Shown here one piece after another: positions 25,625 through 35,011 of a stretch of DNA of 64,000 nucleotides. How positions within the stretch are numbered: the stretch's first letter is position 1; each line of letters opens with the position of its first letter. The position numbers and the translations under genes are program-made. A model generated the notes under the pieces. The model ran no database searches. It had not been told where the DNA came from and worked only from the letters and a program-made list of their open reading frames with translations. Origin of the DNA: Segatella copri (GTDB lineage: Bacteria; Bacteroidota; Bacteroidia; Bacteroidales; Bacteroidaceae); contig NZ_VZCB01000084.1 of the NCBI RefSeq assembly GCF_009494395.1, forward strand, positions 1 to 64,000. The letters run 5' to 3'.

Positions 25625-27334
25625 TTAATAACCAGGATTCTGGTCTGCTGATGTCAACATATCGTTGGCATCGATGGCAGCCTGTGGGATAGGGCGCAGA
25701 AGCTTCTCGCCTATATACTGGGCTGCCTTATCTCCCATTTCGTAGTTATACTTGGTGCAACGCTCAACCAATGTCTTGGTTCTGCGGAGATCCATCCAAC
25801 GTGCCCCGTTACCGAAGTTCTCGCAAGCGCTCTCGTCAAGAATGTTGTCGATGGTGATTGTGCCTGTAAGTGCAGCAAGACCTGCACGCTGGTGAACTTC
25901 ATTGAGGCGAGCCAATGCCTTGGTGTTATCGCCAGCCTTGAGGTAAGCCTCTGCTGCTACGAGAAACATCTCTGGCAATGTGATGATATGGATATCGCGA
26001 TAGCAGGTATTCTTCTGGTTAGAAGCTGTATGGCTGTCATCAAACTTCTTGCAAGGATTTGAACCGTAAACCAACTGCTGGTTGTCGTAATAATCCATAT
26101 CCTTGCCATCCATATTCTGTGCCTCCTTGGTCTTTGAATCCATCGGGATGCGGTAGGTATTCGCTCTGTTGGCTGGATCTTCTGCCTTCCATGCAGCAAA
26201 GTCTGCATCAGTTTCATACCATGCAGAATAGTAACGGGTTACAGGATATCCCTTCAGAGTCTCACCATTCTTATACCAGGTCCAGTAGCCTGTGCCTGCG
26301 GCATTGCCCTTGTTTACATCCGGCAATTCCTTCATGAAGGTAGCATCGTAACGCAGGTCACCCTTCTGGAAGCAATGCAAGGCATAGAGAGTTGGTACAT
26401 AACTGGAAGTTGTTGCCTTGATAGGATCCTCGGCTCCACCCAGATAGTTGCAGTAGTAGCCGCTCCATTCTGTACCACCAGATGTGGTATTATTGGCTGT
26501 TGCCAGATCATATTCTACATCCCAGAGGAACTCTGCGTTATCATCGCCAGAACCATCTGCCTTCCAAAGGCTGGCAAATGGTGTGGTCAACTTTCTGCCT
26601 GCAATTACCTCATCGGCAAGAGAAGCTGCCTTGGCAAAGTATTCCTGCTTGCCGAGGTCCCATGCTGCTGAGAGATAGGTCTTGGCAAGGATAGCCTTGG
26701 CTGTTTCCTGACTGATGCGGCCGCCACCCTTGGTTGCTGTTGATGCCTCGAGTACGTTCTGGCTGATGACATCCTCCAATTCGCTGATGATGTAGTTATA
26801 TACTTCTTCTGCAGAAGACTTAGGATATCCGGTTTCTGCAGAAGTTAGGAAATCCTTCATGATAGGTACACCTCCAAAGTTGTTTACCAGGAGATAGTAT
26901 TCATATGCTGCAAGCACGCGTGCCTCGCCCACGAGCTTGTTCTTCAAGGCATCATCTATCTTAGCGCTCTGTGCATAGTAGGATACTGAATTAGCTGCAC
27001 GGATACCTGCATAGAGATAAGTATAGAGATTCTTAATATCACCATTTTCAGGAGTCAAGGTCTCATAAGTGTTCAATGCCTCATTCATCTTGTTTCGAGC
27101 ATCGGCATACATATCTGTTCCTGCAGAAAAGCAGCTGGTGAACAGAGGTGCTGCATAGATGTTCTGCAGACGCTGATAGGCATCATTTACCAAAGTGTTG
27201 AAGCCATCTTTGGTTGCGAAAGTTTGTTTGTCGCTCACATTCGACTTGTTTTCTGCGTCCAGGAAGTCGCTACAGCTGGTCATGGTGCCCATGCAGCAAG
27301 CAGCGAGAGCTACGCTATATAATATCTTTTTCAT
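25625..27334 (-). CDS. SusD/RagB-family outer-membrane lipoprotein (pectin locus, pair 1)
   Basis: A 569-residue surface lipoprotein that caps its SusC partner and binds oligosaccharide. The signal peptide ends at a lipobox (MGTMTSC, Cys about 21) followed by the acidic SDFLD typical of exported Bacteroidota lipoproteins. The SusD fold has a characteristic C-terminus (ARWMDLRRTKTLVERC, LLRPIPQAAIDAND and the final NPGY). It lies 50 bp after susC1 on the same transcript. Ligand specificity toward pectin fragments is inferred from the neighbouring enzymes. Confidence 0.93.
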   Translation of the reverse strand: MKKILYSVALAACCMGTMTSCSDFLDAENKSNVSDKQTFATKDGFNTLVNDAYQRLQNIYAAPLFTSCFSAGTDMYADARNKMNEALNTYETLTPENGDIKNLYTYLYAGIRAANSVSYYAQSAKIDDALKNKLVGEARVLAAYEYYLLVNNFGGVPIMKDFLTSAETGYPKSSAEEVYNYIISELEDVISQNVLEASTATKGGGRISQETAKAILAKTYLSAAWDLGKQEYFAKAASLADEVIAGRKLTTPFASLWKADGSGDDNAEFLWDVEYDLATANNTTSGGTEWSGYYCNYLGGAEDPIKATTSSYVPTLYALHCFQKGDLRYDATFMKELPDVNKGNAAGTGYWTWYKNGETLKGYPVTRYYSAWYETDADFAAWKAEDPANRANTYRIPMDSKTKEAQNMDGKDMDYYDNQQLVYGSNPCKKFDDSHTASNQKNTCYRDIHIITLPEMFLVAAEAYLKAGDNTKALARLNEVHQRAGLAALTGTITIDNILDESACENFGNGARWMDLRRTKTLVERCTKYNYEMGDKAAQYIGEKLLRPIPQAAIDANDMLTSADQNPGY

Positions 27335-27384
27335 AATTGTTTCCTTTTTTTTATATGAAGTTTAGAACTTAATTGGGATGAAGC

Positions 27385-30300
27385 TTAGAACTTCAAGTTG
27401 ACACCAAACTGATAGGTTACAGATGATGGACCACCGTTCTGCAAGCTCTGTGAAGCCCACTCAGGGTCGAAGCCCTTGTAGTTGGTGAAGCAGAATGGGT
27501 TCAGGATATTCATGTAAACACGAAGGGTTCTGATTCCAGCCTTGCTCACTACGTTCTTTGGCAAGGTGTACCCTAGGGTGATGTTCTTTACCTTGGTGAA
27601 TGAAGTCTTCTGATACTGGAAGCCTTCTCCCTTGGCTGAACCCTTGTCACCGAAATAACCACCCATAGATGTATCGCTGTTGTTTGGATAAGGATACTTT
27701 CCGTAGTGGGTCTCTGTGGCGGTTGTAATCTCACCTGTCTCATGATTGATGATTGGTGCTCCTGCAGGGATGTAGTAATCCAACTTCATGTGGGCATTAC
27801 CACGGTCGCTATACTTCATATACTTCTCATGGAAATAGCTACGAGACCAGAATCCGCTCTTGGTATAGAACATGATGGAGAAGTCGAAGCCCTTGAAATA
27901 GATATTTGTAGAGAGGCTTCCTGTCCAGCGTGGATCGGTGCAACCATAAATCTGCTTATCACTGTCATCAATCTTACCGTCATCGTTCCAGTCATTAACG
28001 GCTACCTGGCCTTCATACCACTTGTATTTCTTGCCATACTTGTCGTAGAATTCCTTTAGGGTATAGTGCTTGTCACCATTCATAGTGTGCATGGTTACAC
28101 CCTTGTCAGTGATAACTTCTGTATGGGTATAATCGCGGAGTACGTTCAATGGCTCGCCGATGAACCAGTTGTTGGCAACTTCATCAATCTTACCATTACT
28201 CAACTCCTTGATTTTGTTCCAGTTGCGGGCAAAGTTCACGTTGGCACTCCAGGAGAAATCCTTTTTGTTGATGATATTGAACTGCAAGCCCAACTCGATA
28301 CCTCTGTTCTGAACAGAACCTACATTGAAGGTAGATGTCTTCTCACCAGTTTCCAAAGGCACTGAACGCGACATAATCTGACCATCAGAAAGACGGTTGT
28401 AGAAGTCGGCAGTTACATTGATGCGATTCTTTAGGAAACTCAAGTCGAGACCGAGGTCGAATTCCTTTACCTTCTCCCAGATGAGGGCTGTGTTCACCAA
28501 TCCGTTAGGGTGATAGCCCTGTACTTCGGTACCACCGAGTGTCACGTATGTAGGACCTGTAGCAGAGGCGATAGTTACATAGTCTCCCACATTGTTGTTA
28601 CCTGTTACACCATAAGATACACGGAGTTTGGTATTATCGAGCCAAGAACTGAATTGCTTCATCCATGCCTCATCAGAAATACGCCATGCTGCAGCTACAG
28701 ATGGAAACCATCCCCAGCGATTGCCATCGGCAAAACGGGAACTACCGTCGGCACGGAGTGTAGCTGTTGCCATATATCTTCCCTTGTAAGAATAGTTGGC
28801 ACGGAAGGCGAATGATTCCAAAGATGACTCGTTGTATGAGCTGGAGAGATTCTTGTCACCGCTGGCAGAACTCTGGTTGTGGAAGGTGGTATGGTCGTTG
28901 GCGATACCCTTAGCTTCCTCATACTGATACTCAGTATTGCTTTTATAGAGTGAGAAGAGGGCCATGGCACCAATGTTGTGGTCACCAAAAGTCTCGTTAT
29001 AGTCTATTTGGTTATCCCAGGTCCAATCCATCCGGCTGGTGTTTGCAACAGATGCAAAGTTGGTCTTGTTCTTCTGATAATAGGTAGAACCTACATCGTT
29101 ACCCTCGTTGATACCTGTAGCATAGAAGATGCCCTGGCGCTTGTGAGAATAGTTTGGAGAGAATGTTGTGGTAAACTTCAATCCCTTCATGATATTGGCA
29201 CGTAGATACAGGTTACCCATCATGGTATATTTCTTGGTCTCGTTGGTATAGTTACCATCATAGAGGTCAATCAATGGGTTGTAGGTGGATGTGAACTGTG
29301 CATCAGACCCGAAGGCTGCCTTGGCACCCGGGTTAGGAATCAGATTGCCATCTGCATCTGTAGGAGATACGAATGGGTTGAAATAGAATGCATTCACGTA
29401 TGGTGAATAAGTTCCATCAGTACATACGTCTTCTGTACTGCTCATAGATAAGTTGACAGAGAATCCTGCATCAAATATCTTGGAAAGCTTGGCATCCATG
29501 GCACCCTTCAGATTGAAACGCTCATAGTCATTGCCTTTGAATACGTTTTCCTCGCCCTGATAACCCATACCTACACGGTAGTTTACCTTATCTGTAGCAC
29601 CTGCAGCACTGATGAAGTGGTTCTGCTGAGCAGCTGTGCGGGTTACCATCTTCTTCCAGTCGTAACCGTCGAAGCTTGGATCCATCATCAGTTCGTAAAG
29701 CTTTGAATCCTTGTAGCTGGTTCCTCCCTTGCGGGTCAGGAAGGCTGAATTCAAGTCGGTATCCTTGATGATGTAGTGTGGATGTCCATCGGCATCAACA
29801 CCCTTACGGCTTGAGCCATCGTAGCTCTTACCATCGAGAGTGGTATATCTGGCAAAACGGTAATCCATGAATTCATTGGCACCCATCAATTCCGGCATGC
29901 GGGCAAGCTTTTTCACACCATAATATCCATCGTAGGAGATGGTGGCCTTCTGAGCCTTGTCTGCGCCCTTGCTGCCCTTAGTCGTAATCATGATGACACC
30001 GGCAGAAGCACGGGAACCGTAGATGGCGGTAGATGAAGCATCTTTCAATACATCGATGCGGTCGATATCGTCTGGATTTAGAAAGTCCATGTTGTCACAA
30101 ACTACACCATCGATTACATAGAGAGGCTGAGCCTGCTTGTTGATGGAAGCTTGACCACGAACCTGGATATTGAAGCCTGCGCCTGCACGGCTACCTGACT
30201 GGGTAATGTTGACACCAGGTACAGAACCCTGCAAAGACTCTGCAAGATTGGTTGTGCCACGAGCTGCAATCTTATCAGAGTTGATAGATGCAATAGAACC

Positions 30301-30663
30301 GGTGACATCTCTCTTACGCATGGTGCCGTAACCCACAACAACGACCTCGTCAAGAGCTGCGTTGTCATCTTCGAGCGTAATGTTCCATGACTTTTGACCT
30401 CCTACTTTGATTTTTTGTGTTTTGCAGCCTATATAGCTGAATGTAAGAACCGTGTTAGGTTCTACGTTTTGGATAGTAAAGTTACCATCCAAGTCTGTGA
30501 TTCCACCAGCTTTACCGTTTTGGTCGGTAATGGTAACACCAATCATTGGCTCGCCATTAGAATCCTTCACTGTACCCTGTATTGTTTTCTGTTGTGCAAA
30601 CGCACCAATACAAACAGAGCCTAAAGCAAGTGCCATGCTGGCACGTTTAAGTTGTTGATACAT
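27385..30663 (-). CDS. SusC/RagA-family TonB-dependent transporter (pectin locus, pair 1)
   Basis: A 1092-residue outer-membrane barrel importing oligosaccharides with TonB energy. After the signal peptide (ends ...GAFAQQ) comes a carboxypeptidase-D-like domain (IQGTVKDSNGEPMIGVTI). Next are the TonB box region and plug (DEVVVVGYGTMRKRDVTGSI, VLKDASSTAIYGSRASAGVI) and then the beta barrel to the C-terminal Phe (FGVNLKF). No STN signalling domain is seen, so it is unlikely to feed an anti-sigma system. A regulatory near-palindrome lies upstream at 30854-30872. Confidence 0.95.
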   Translation of the reverse strand: MYQQLKRASMALALGSVCIGAFAQQKTIQGTVKDSNGEPMIGVTITDQNGKAGGITDLDGNFTIQNVEPNTVLTFSYIGCKTQKIKVGGQKSWNITLEDDNAALDEVVVVGYGTMRKRDVTGSIASINSDKIAARGTTNLAESLQGSVPGVNITQSGSRAGAGFNIQVRGQASINKQAQPLYVIDGVVCDNMDFLNPDDIDRIDVLKDASSTAIYGSRASAGVIMITTKGSKGADKAQKATISYDGYYGVKKLARMPELMGANEFMDYRFARYTTLDGKSYDGSSRKGVDADGHPHYIIKDTDLNSAFLTRKGGTSYKDSKLYELMMDPSFDGYDWKKMVTRTAAQQNHFISAAGATDKVNYRVGMGYQGEENVFKGNDYERFNLKGAMDAKLSKIFDAGFSVNLSMSSTEDVCTDGTYSPYVNAFYFNPFVSPTDADGNLIPNPGAKAAFGSDAQFTSTYNPLIDLYDGNYTNETKKYTMMGNLYLRANIMKGLKFTTTFSPNYSHKRQGIFYATGINEGNDVGSTYYQKNKTNFASVANTSRMDWTWDNQIDYNETFGDHNIGAMALFSLYKSNTEYQYEEAKGIANDHTTFHNQSSASGDKNLSSSYNESSLESFAFRANYSYKGRYMATATLRADGSSRFADGNRWGWFPSVAAAWRISDEAWMKQFSSWLDNTKLRVSYGVTGNNNVGDYVTIASATGPTYVTLGGTEVQGYHPNGLVNTALIWEKVKEFDLGLDLSFLKNRINVTADFYNRLSDGQIMSRSVPLETGEKTSTFNVGSVQNRGIELGLQFNIINKKDFSWSANVNFARNWNKIKELSNGKIDEVANNWFIGEPLNVLRDYTHTEVITDKGVTMHTMNGDKHYTLKEFYDKYGKKYKWYEGQVAVNDWNDDGKIDDSDKQIYGCTDPRWTGSLSTNIYFKGFDFSIMFYTKSGFWSRSYFHEKYMKYSDRGNAHMKLDYYIPAGAPIINHETGEITTATETHYGKYPYPNNSDTSMGGYFGDKGSAKGEGFQYQKTSFTKVKNITLGYTLPKNVVSKAGIRTLRVYMNILNPFCFTNYKGFDPEWASQSLQNGGPSSVTYQFGVNLKF

Positions 30664-30964
30664 AATGATGTTGTTTTATAGGTTATATTACTTTTAAATA
30701 TTTGTTTGGTCTTTTGAATTTACTGGCAATTGTTGTCGTGTATTATTCTTCTAGATCAATAGGAATCAGAGATTATTATTTAGTTTTTCTTTGATTTCGT
30801 CGTCAAAAGTAATAAAAATATCGTTATCTTGTATAGATTTTGATGGAAATTGTTACGTAAACGTTTTCGTAATTCTGTAGAATTACCAGATTTTTTAGTA
30901 CAGAAATAAGGGTACAGAAAACCCCGCAGGCAGAAAAATCATCTGCCTGCGGGGTAAATAGGAG
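30664..30964. other. Regulatory spacer upstream of susC1
   Basis: It contains a minus-strand -7 box (TACTTTTG, positions 30804-30811) without a -33 TTTG, and the operator at 30854-30872. An inverted repeat CCCCGCAGGCAGA/TCTGCCTGCGGGG (about 30923-30954) is probably the terminator of the GH43 gene. Confidence 0.7.
30854..30872. promoter_or_regulatory. Pectin-locus operator, site 1 (susC1)
   Basis: TACGTAAACGTTTTCGTAA, a near-palindrome around AACGTT. Its centre is 58.5 bp from the first base of the -7 box complement (30804), the same distance as at sites 2 and 4. This places it near -65, an activator position. Confidence 0.7.
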
Positions 30965-32755
30965 TTATTTTTCGAAATGTATCCAGTCGATGTCGAAGAA
31001 GGCTGCGTCGTTCTTCTTGGCTGTGCGGGTATTGAAGAAACCGAGTTTCGCTCCAATCCATTTGCCTTCGCGCACAGTAAACGGATTGCCTATCTTGATA
31101 AACTTCTTGCCATCCAGACTGTAGCTCCATTCTGCGATAGCCTGTATCTGGTTGGCGATGCCCTCGCTGTGTACTTTTACACGGAGCCATACATCCTGAG
31201 TAGCGATGCGGGATGAAGGAATATCATCTACCGCATACTTCACGGTGTAAGGTTTAGGCAGCTTGCTGGTCTTGATGGCTACCTGCTTTACCACCTTCTC
31301 TTCCTTTCCTTTGTCAGCTTTTTCACAAGTTACATATTGCAATACAACACCTTCTTCCTTGGTGTCTACAAACTTGAGGGCTGCATAATCCATTCCCTGC
31401 ATAATCATACCTGCGCTTTCGCCCAATACCTTATCATTCTCCTTGTAAGCCTCTGTGCGGTTAGGAATGAACTTAACCTTGGCTGTGGCTGTGAAATTCT
31501 CTGTAGGGAACTTCTGAAGCAGAAGGTTAGGCAGATCATAGAGGTTCTTTACATCTTCTGCCTGTTGCACACCATAGAGACGCAACTTGGAATTCTTGGC
31601 ATCGCAGAAGTACCAGTACTGACTGTAAGGACCATTCCACTGCCATTGCAGTCCGAGATCTAAGCTGTTGAAATCATCCGATTCCTTAGGCTGGAAGTTT
31701 CCGCTTGATGGCAAGTTTGGCTTCTTCCATTGCTGAACTGGATCTCCGCATCCGTCACCGTCCTTGTCGTCTCCGATAACCAGCCAGTCGTTTACCCATC
31801 TGGCTGGTTGCAGATGAACCACACGACCATAAGCATGCTTATCCTGGAAGTGGAGGAACCAGTCTTCGCCGTTCTGGGTATCTACCCATGCCCCCTGGTG
31901 AGGGCCGTTTACCTTCTTGTTCTTTCCCTGTGCCATACCCACATACTCCTCGTAAGGACCGTATGGATTCTTGGAACGCAGTTCTACCTGCCAGCCATAC
32001 TTCACTCCGCCCGCAGGGCTCATGATGTAATAGTAGCCGTTACGCTTATAGAACTTGGTACCTTCGATAGTAGGCTGGTCTTCATGCCCATCGTATACGA
32101 TGCGTGAAGGACCGATAACTTTGGTTCCGTCTGGTGACATCGGAGCTACGAAGAGCACCGATTTGATGCCGGCTCTAGAACCTGCGCAGCCATGCGACAG
32201 ATAAGCCTTTCCGTCTTCATCCCAAAGAGGGCAGCAGTCGATAAGACCTTTTCCCTTCATCACCCAAGTGATAGGTTCCCATGGACCACGAGGATCTTGT
32301 GTCTTGGTCATGAAGAGACCCTGATCAGGGTCGCCGCAATAGATGTAGAACCATCCGTCGTGATAGCGGATAGAGGGTGCCCATACGTAGTTGCCATGCT
32401 GAACTTTCTTGCGCCAGTCCAGGTCGGTACCCTGATACTCTGGCAGAACAGGATAGTCGTCGAGTAGGGCAGCGCCGATAATCTCCCAGTTTACCAGGTC
32501 GGTACTGTGCAGAATCTGCAGACCAGGGAAACACTGGAAGGAAGAGGAAGTCATATAGTAGTCATTGCCCACACGACATACATCTGGGTCAGAGTAGTCG
32601 GCGTCAATCACCGGATTGCGATACATTCCGTTCTTCAGGTTCGGATTCCATGTATGTGATGTTGCCTTCTGGGCGTTTACCCCCATCGCTGTGAGCGGAG
32701 AACTCAAAGCGATGGTTGCGAGAAGGCACAGGAGTGAATGATATTTTATTTTCAT
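30965..32755 (-). CDS. Glycoside hydrolase family 43 (arabinosidase/xylosidase type)
   Basis: A 596-residue secreted GH43 enzyme with a signal peptide. The five-bladed beta-propeller starts at MYRNPVIDADYSDPDVCRVG, which holds the catalytic-base Asp. The transition-state Asp (CCPLWDEDGKAYLSHG) and the catalytic acid Glu (EDQPTIEGTKFYKRNGYYY) follow. Residues about 360-596 form a C-terminal beta-sandwich typical of larger GH43 proteins. In this locus it probably trims arabinose, xylose or galactose side chains from pectin; exact specificity cannot be read. It follows the GH28 gene by 21 bp. Confidence 0.88.
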   Translation of the reverse strand: MKIKYHSLLCLLATIALSSPLTAMGVNAQKATSHTWNPNLKNGMYRNPVIDADYSDPDVCRVGNDYYMTSSSFQCFPGLQILHSTDLVNWEIIGAALLDDYPVLPEYQGTDLDWRKKVQHGNYVWAPSIRYHDGWFYIYCGDPDQGLFMTKTQDPRGPWEPITWVMKGKGLIDCCPLWDEDGKAYLSHGCAGSRAGIKSVLFVAPMSPDGTKVIGPSRIVYDGHEDQPTIEGTKFYKRNGYYYIMSPAGGVKYGWQVELRSKNPYGPYEEYVGMAQGKNKKVNGPHQGAWVDTQNGEDWFLHFQDKHAYGRVVHLQPARWVNDWLVIGDDKDGDGCGDPVQQWKKPNLPSSGNFQPKESDDFNSLDLGLQWQWNGPYSQYWYFCDAKNSKLRLYGVQQAEDVKNLYDLPNLLLQKFPTENFTATAKVKFIPNRTEAYKENDKVLGESAGMIMQGMDYAALKFVDTKEEGVVLQYVTCEKADKGKEEKVVKQVAIKTSKLPKPYTVKYAVDDIPSSRIATQDVWLRVKVHSEGIANQIQAIAEWSYSLDGKKFIKIGNPFTVREGKWIGAKLGFFNTRTAKKNDAAFFDIDWIHFEK

Positions 32756-32776
32756 TGTTACCGATGTTTAAATGAA

Positions 32777-34807
32777 TTATTTAGCTACGTATTTCTTGTT
32801 GTTGTAGATATAGATACCTTTTTTGAGACCTTGCAGGTCTTCTGCCTTGGCATTGAGCTTTACCATGCGACCGCTGAGGTCGTAAATGTTGTTATTGTTT
32901 ACCTTGGCGGTTAAAACAACATTACTGATACCGGAACTAGTTACCTTTACACCTTTCAGAGTGATAACCCAAGCGGCTTGTGCATTTTGTGGTGTGAAGA
33001 TAAGAGCGCCTGTAGCTGGAGTGTCTAGAGTAATATCAAACATTGTGCTCGTATCCGTTTGGGTTGTACGGCTAGGGAACACGTATTTATCTCTGGCAAA
33101 GGTTGTTCCGTTCAGTTCGCCGAGATAACAGGTCTTGTTGTCTTCATTGGCATATCCTGCAAATGTAGCCGATGTAATGGTAATATTCTCGGGCAGGTTG
33201 ATGGTAAACTGTACGCCCTTGCTGTACTTGATGGTATTGTTTTTAGCTGTAGCGTAACCTTTGCTGCTCTCTATGCTGCAACCGTTATTGAACGTCCATG
33301 GTGATGGATCACTTGAAGAAGAGGTGCAGGTTGATGCATCCAGAATATAGCTTACTTCTGTTGTCTCACCTGGGTTTGGAGTGGGATTTGGATTTGTACC
33401 AGCCCCTGTTGCATCACATTGGTCGTCTACCGTAGAATCGTACTGGCGAATCCAAAGTTTGCCTGACTGGCATGTAATCTTAGAATTATTCTTGAATACG
33501 AGATTATCTACGAAACGGATGTCGATACCTTTCTTGGCAGAAATCTGCACGTTGTCGAGTGTCACGTTCTTGATGTGGCTCTCTGGGCGGCCAATCAGGA
33601 AGATAGCATTGCCCTCGCAAACATCTGTAGTCTTCACGTTCTGAAGCAAGATGCCGTTGTAGGTTGGGGTAGTGCTATCTAAAGCTCTTGCATTAGCCTT
33701 GTCTACCGCAGGATCGCTGTTGTAGTTCTTGTCGTAGAAGCAGTCCATAGAGAAAGGATTCTTCACGTTGGTCATGGTGAAGTTGCTGAACTTCCAGTCT
33801 TCCTCTCCATTGCCGCGTAGTGTACCGTCGCTATTGATACCCGTCTTCATACGGATACCTGCTGTTGTTCCGTTCATGTCGATATAGTCGAACCATACAT
33901 GCTTGATGTTCTTGGTGTAGCTACCGATAGAAGCACCATGTCCTGTACCGAACTTGCAGTTCCAGACATGGATGTACTGTGCATCGTTGTCGCAAACCAC
34001 GTTATCATCACCTGTACTGATGTTGCAGTTATAGATATTCATGTGGTGTCCCCAGATAGAGATACCGTCTGTGTTATGAGAAGGCTGTTCTGTCTTGGTT
34101 TCTGAAGAAGGGTTATAGATGGTTACATCATGAACAGTACCATTGTTGGCTCCATTGCTGTTACTCAAGGTAATGTTGACACCCGGAGTATTCTGGACCT
34201 TGAGATTGCGAATCAGGAATCGGCTGCCTTTCTCGAAACGGATCATCGCTCCTGGATTGAAGGTCTCCTTGTTATCGCGAGCCTTCCACCAGCGGGTTCC
34301 CTGACCGTCAATAATAGAAGTTTCACCTTCACCCTCTATAACAATGTCGCTTTGGTTCTTGTTCTTGCAACCAATGAATACAGTCTTATTGTTTGGAGCC
34401 TTGCCGTATTCTACGAGCTTCAAGGTTGCTCCAGCGCAAAGGTGGAGTACTGTCTTAGACTTGATGCTGAGCACCTCTGTCTTGCTGGTCATCTGGTCTG
34501 TGCTACCAAACATCCAGGTACCCGCAGGTATTACGACCATACCGCCAGTTGAAGGAACTGCATCAAGCGCTTTCTGGATAGCCTTGGTATTATCTGCAGC
34601 AGATGTTGAGGCACCATAATCCTTGATGTTAAACGTATTTGCCGAAGTGATAGCAGGCAACTGAGGCAAGTTGACAGCAGTCCAACCCGCAGGGGTATTT
34701 TGTGCATTCTGCTCAGCAGTGATGCCGGCAAAAGTTTGTGCCTTAGCAAAGAAAGGCACAGCCATGAGTGCAGCGAGCACGATGGTTTTGATCATTTTTC
34801 TATTCAT
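32777..34807 (-). CDS. Polygalacturonase, glycoside hydrolase family 28
   Basis: A 676-residue secreted right-handed beta-helix enzyme hydrolysing galacturonan. All family motifs are present in order: NTDGISIWG, STGDDNVV, GTGHGASIGS and IRMKTG, giving the catalytic Asp residues, His and Arg-Lys. Residues about 485-600 form a beta-sandwich accessory module. The C-terminus (NNIYDLSGRMVKLNAK, then GLKKGIYIYNNKKYV) is a tail shared with other secreted proteins here. It is the first gene of a GH28-GH43 operon with operator site 4 upstream. Confidence 0.9.
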   Translation of the reverse strand: MNRKMIKTIVLAALMAVPFFAKAQTFAGITAEQNAQNTPAGWTAVNLPQLPAITSANTFNIKDYGASTSAADNTKAIQKALDAVPSTGGMVVIPAGTWMFGSTDQMTSKTEVLSIKSKTVLHLCAGATLKLVEYGKAPNNKTVFIGCKNKNQSDIVIEGEGETSIIDGQGTRWWKARDNKETFNPGAMIRFEKGSRFLIRNLKVQNTPGVNITLSNSNGANNGTVHDVTIYNPSSETKTEQPSHNTDGISIWGHHMNIYNCNISTGDDNVVCDNDAQYIHVWNCKFGTGHGASIGSYTKNIKHVWFDYIDMNGTTAGIRMKTGINSDGTLRGNGEEDWKFSNFTMTNVKNPFSMDCFYDKNYNSDPAVDKANARALDSTTPTYNGILLQNVKTTDVCEGNAIFLIGRPESHIKNVTLDNVQISAKKGIDIRFVDNLVFKNNSKITCQSGKLWIRQYDSTVDDQCDATGAGTNPNPTPNPGETTEVSYILDASTCTSSSSDPSPWTFNNGCSIESSKGYATAKNNTIKYSKGVQFTINLPENITITSATFAGYANEDNKTCYLGELNGTTFARDKYVFPSRTTQTDTSTMFDITLDTPATGALIFTPQNAQAAWVITLKGVKVTSSGISNVVLTAKVNNNNIYDLSGRMVKLNAKAEDLQGLKKGIYIYNNKKYVAK

Positions 34808-34881
34808 ATTTTTTAGGCTTAATTTCTTTTTGCAAAGTTACTACTTTTCTTTTGATTACTGATGCAATCAATGTATAAAAA

Positions 34882-34900
34882 ACACGAAAACGATTACGCA
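34882..34900. promoter_or_regulatory. Pectin-locus operator, site 4 (GH28-GH43 operon)
   Basis: On the minus strand TGCGTAATCGTTTTCGTGT, the same motif as the other sites but inverted. The centre is 58.5 bp from the -7 box TAACTTTG (complement at 34833-34840). No -33 TTTG is present. Confidence 0.68.
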
Positions 34901-35011
34901 ATTCATCTGCTATCATCGTTGTTTATAACAATAGTAGAAAATAAAAAGTGCAATGCTCCATATAAGCATTGCACTTTTCTTAAATTTATATGAGATGTTA
35001 ATCCTTGTGGA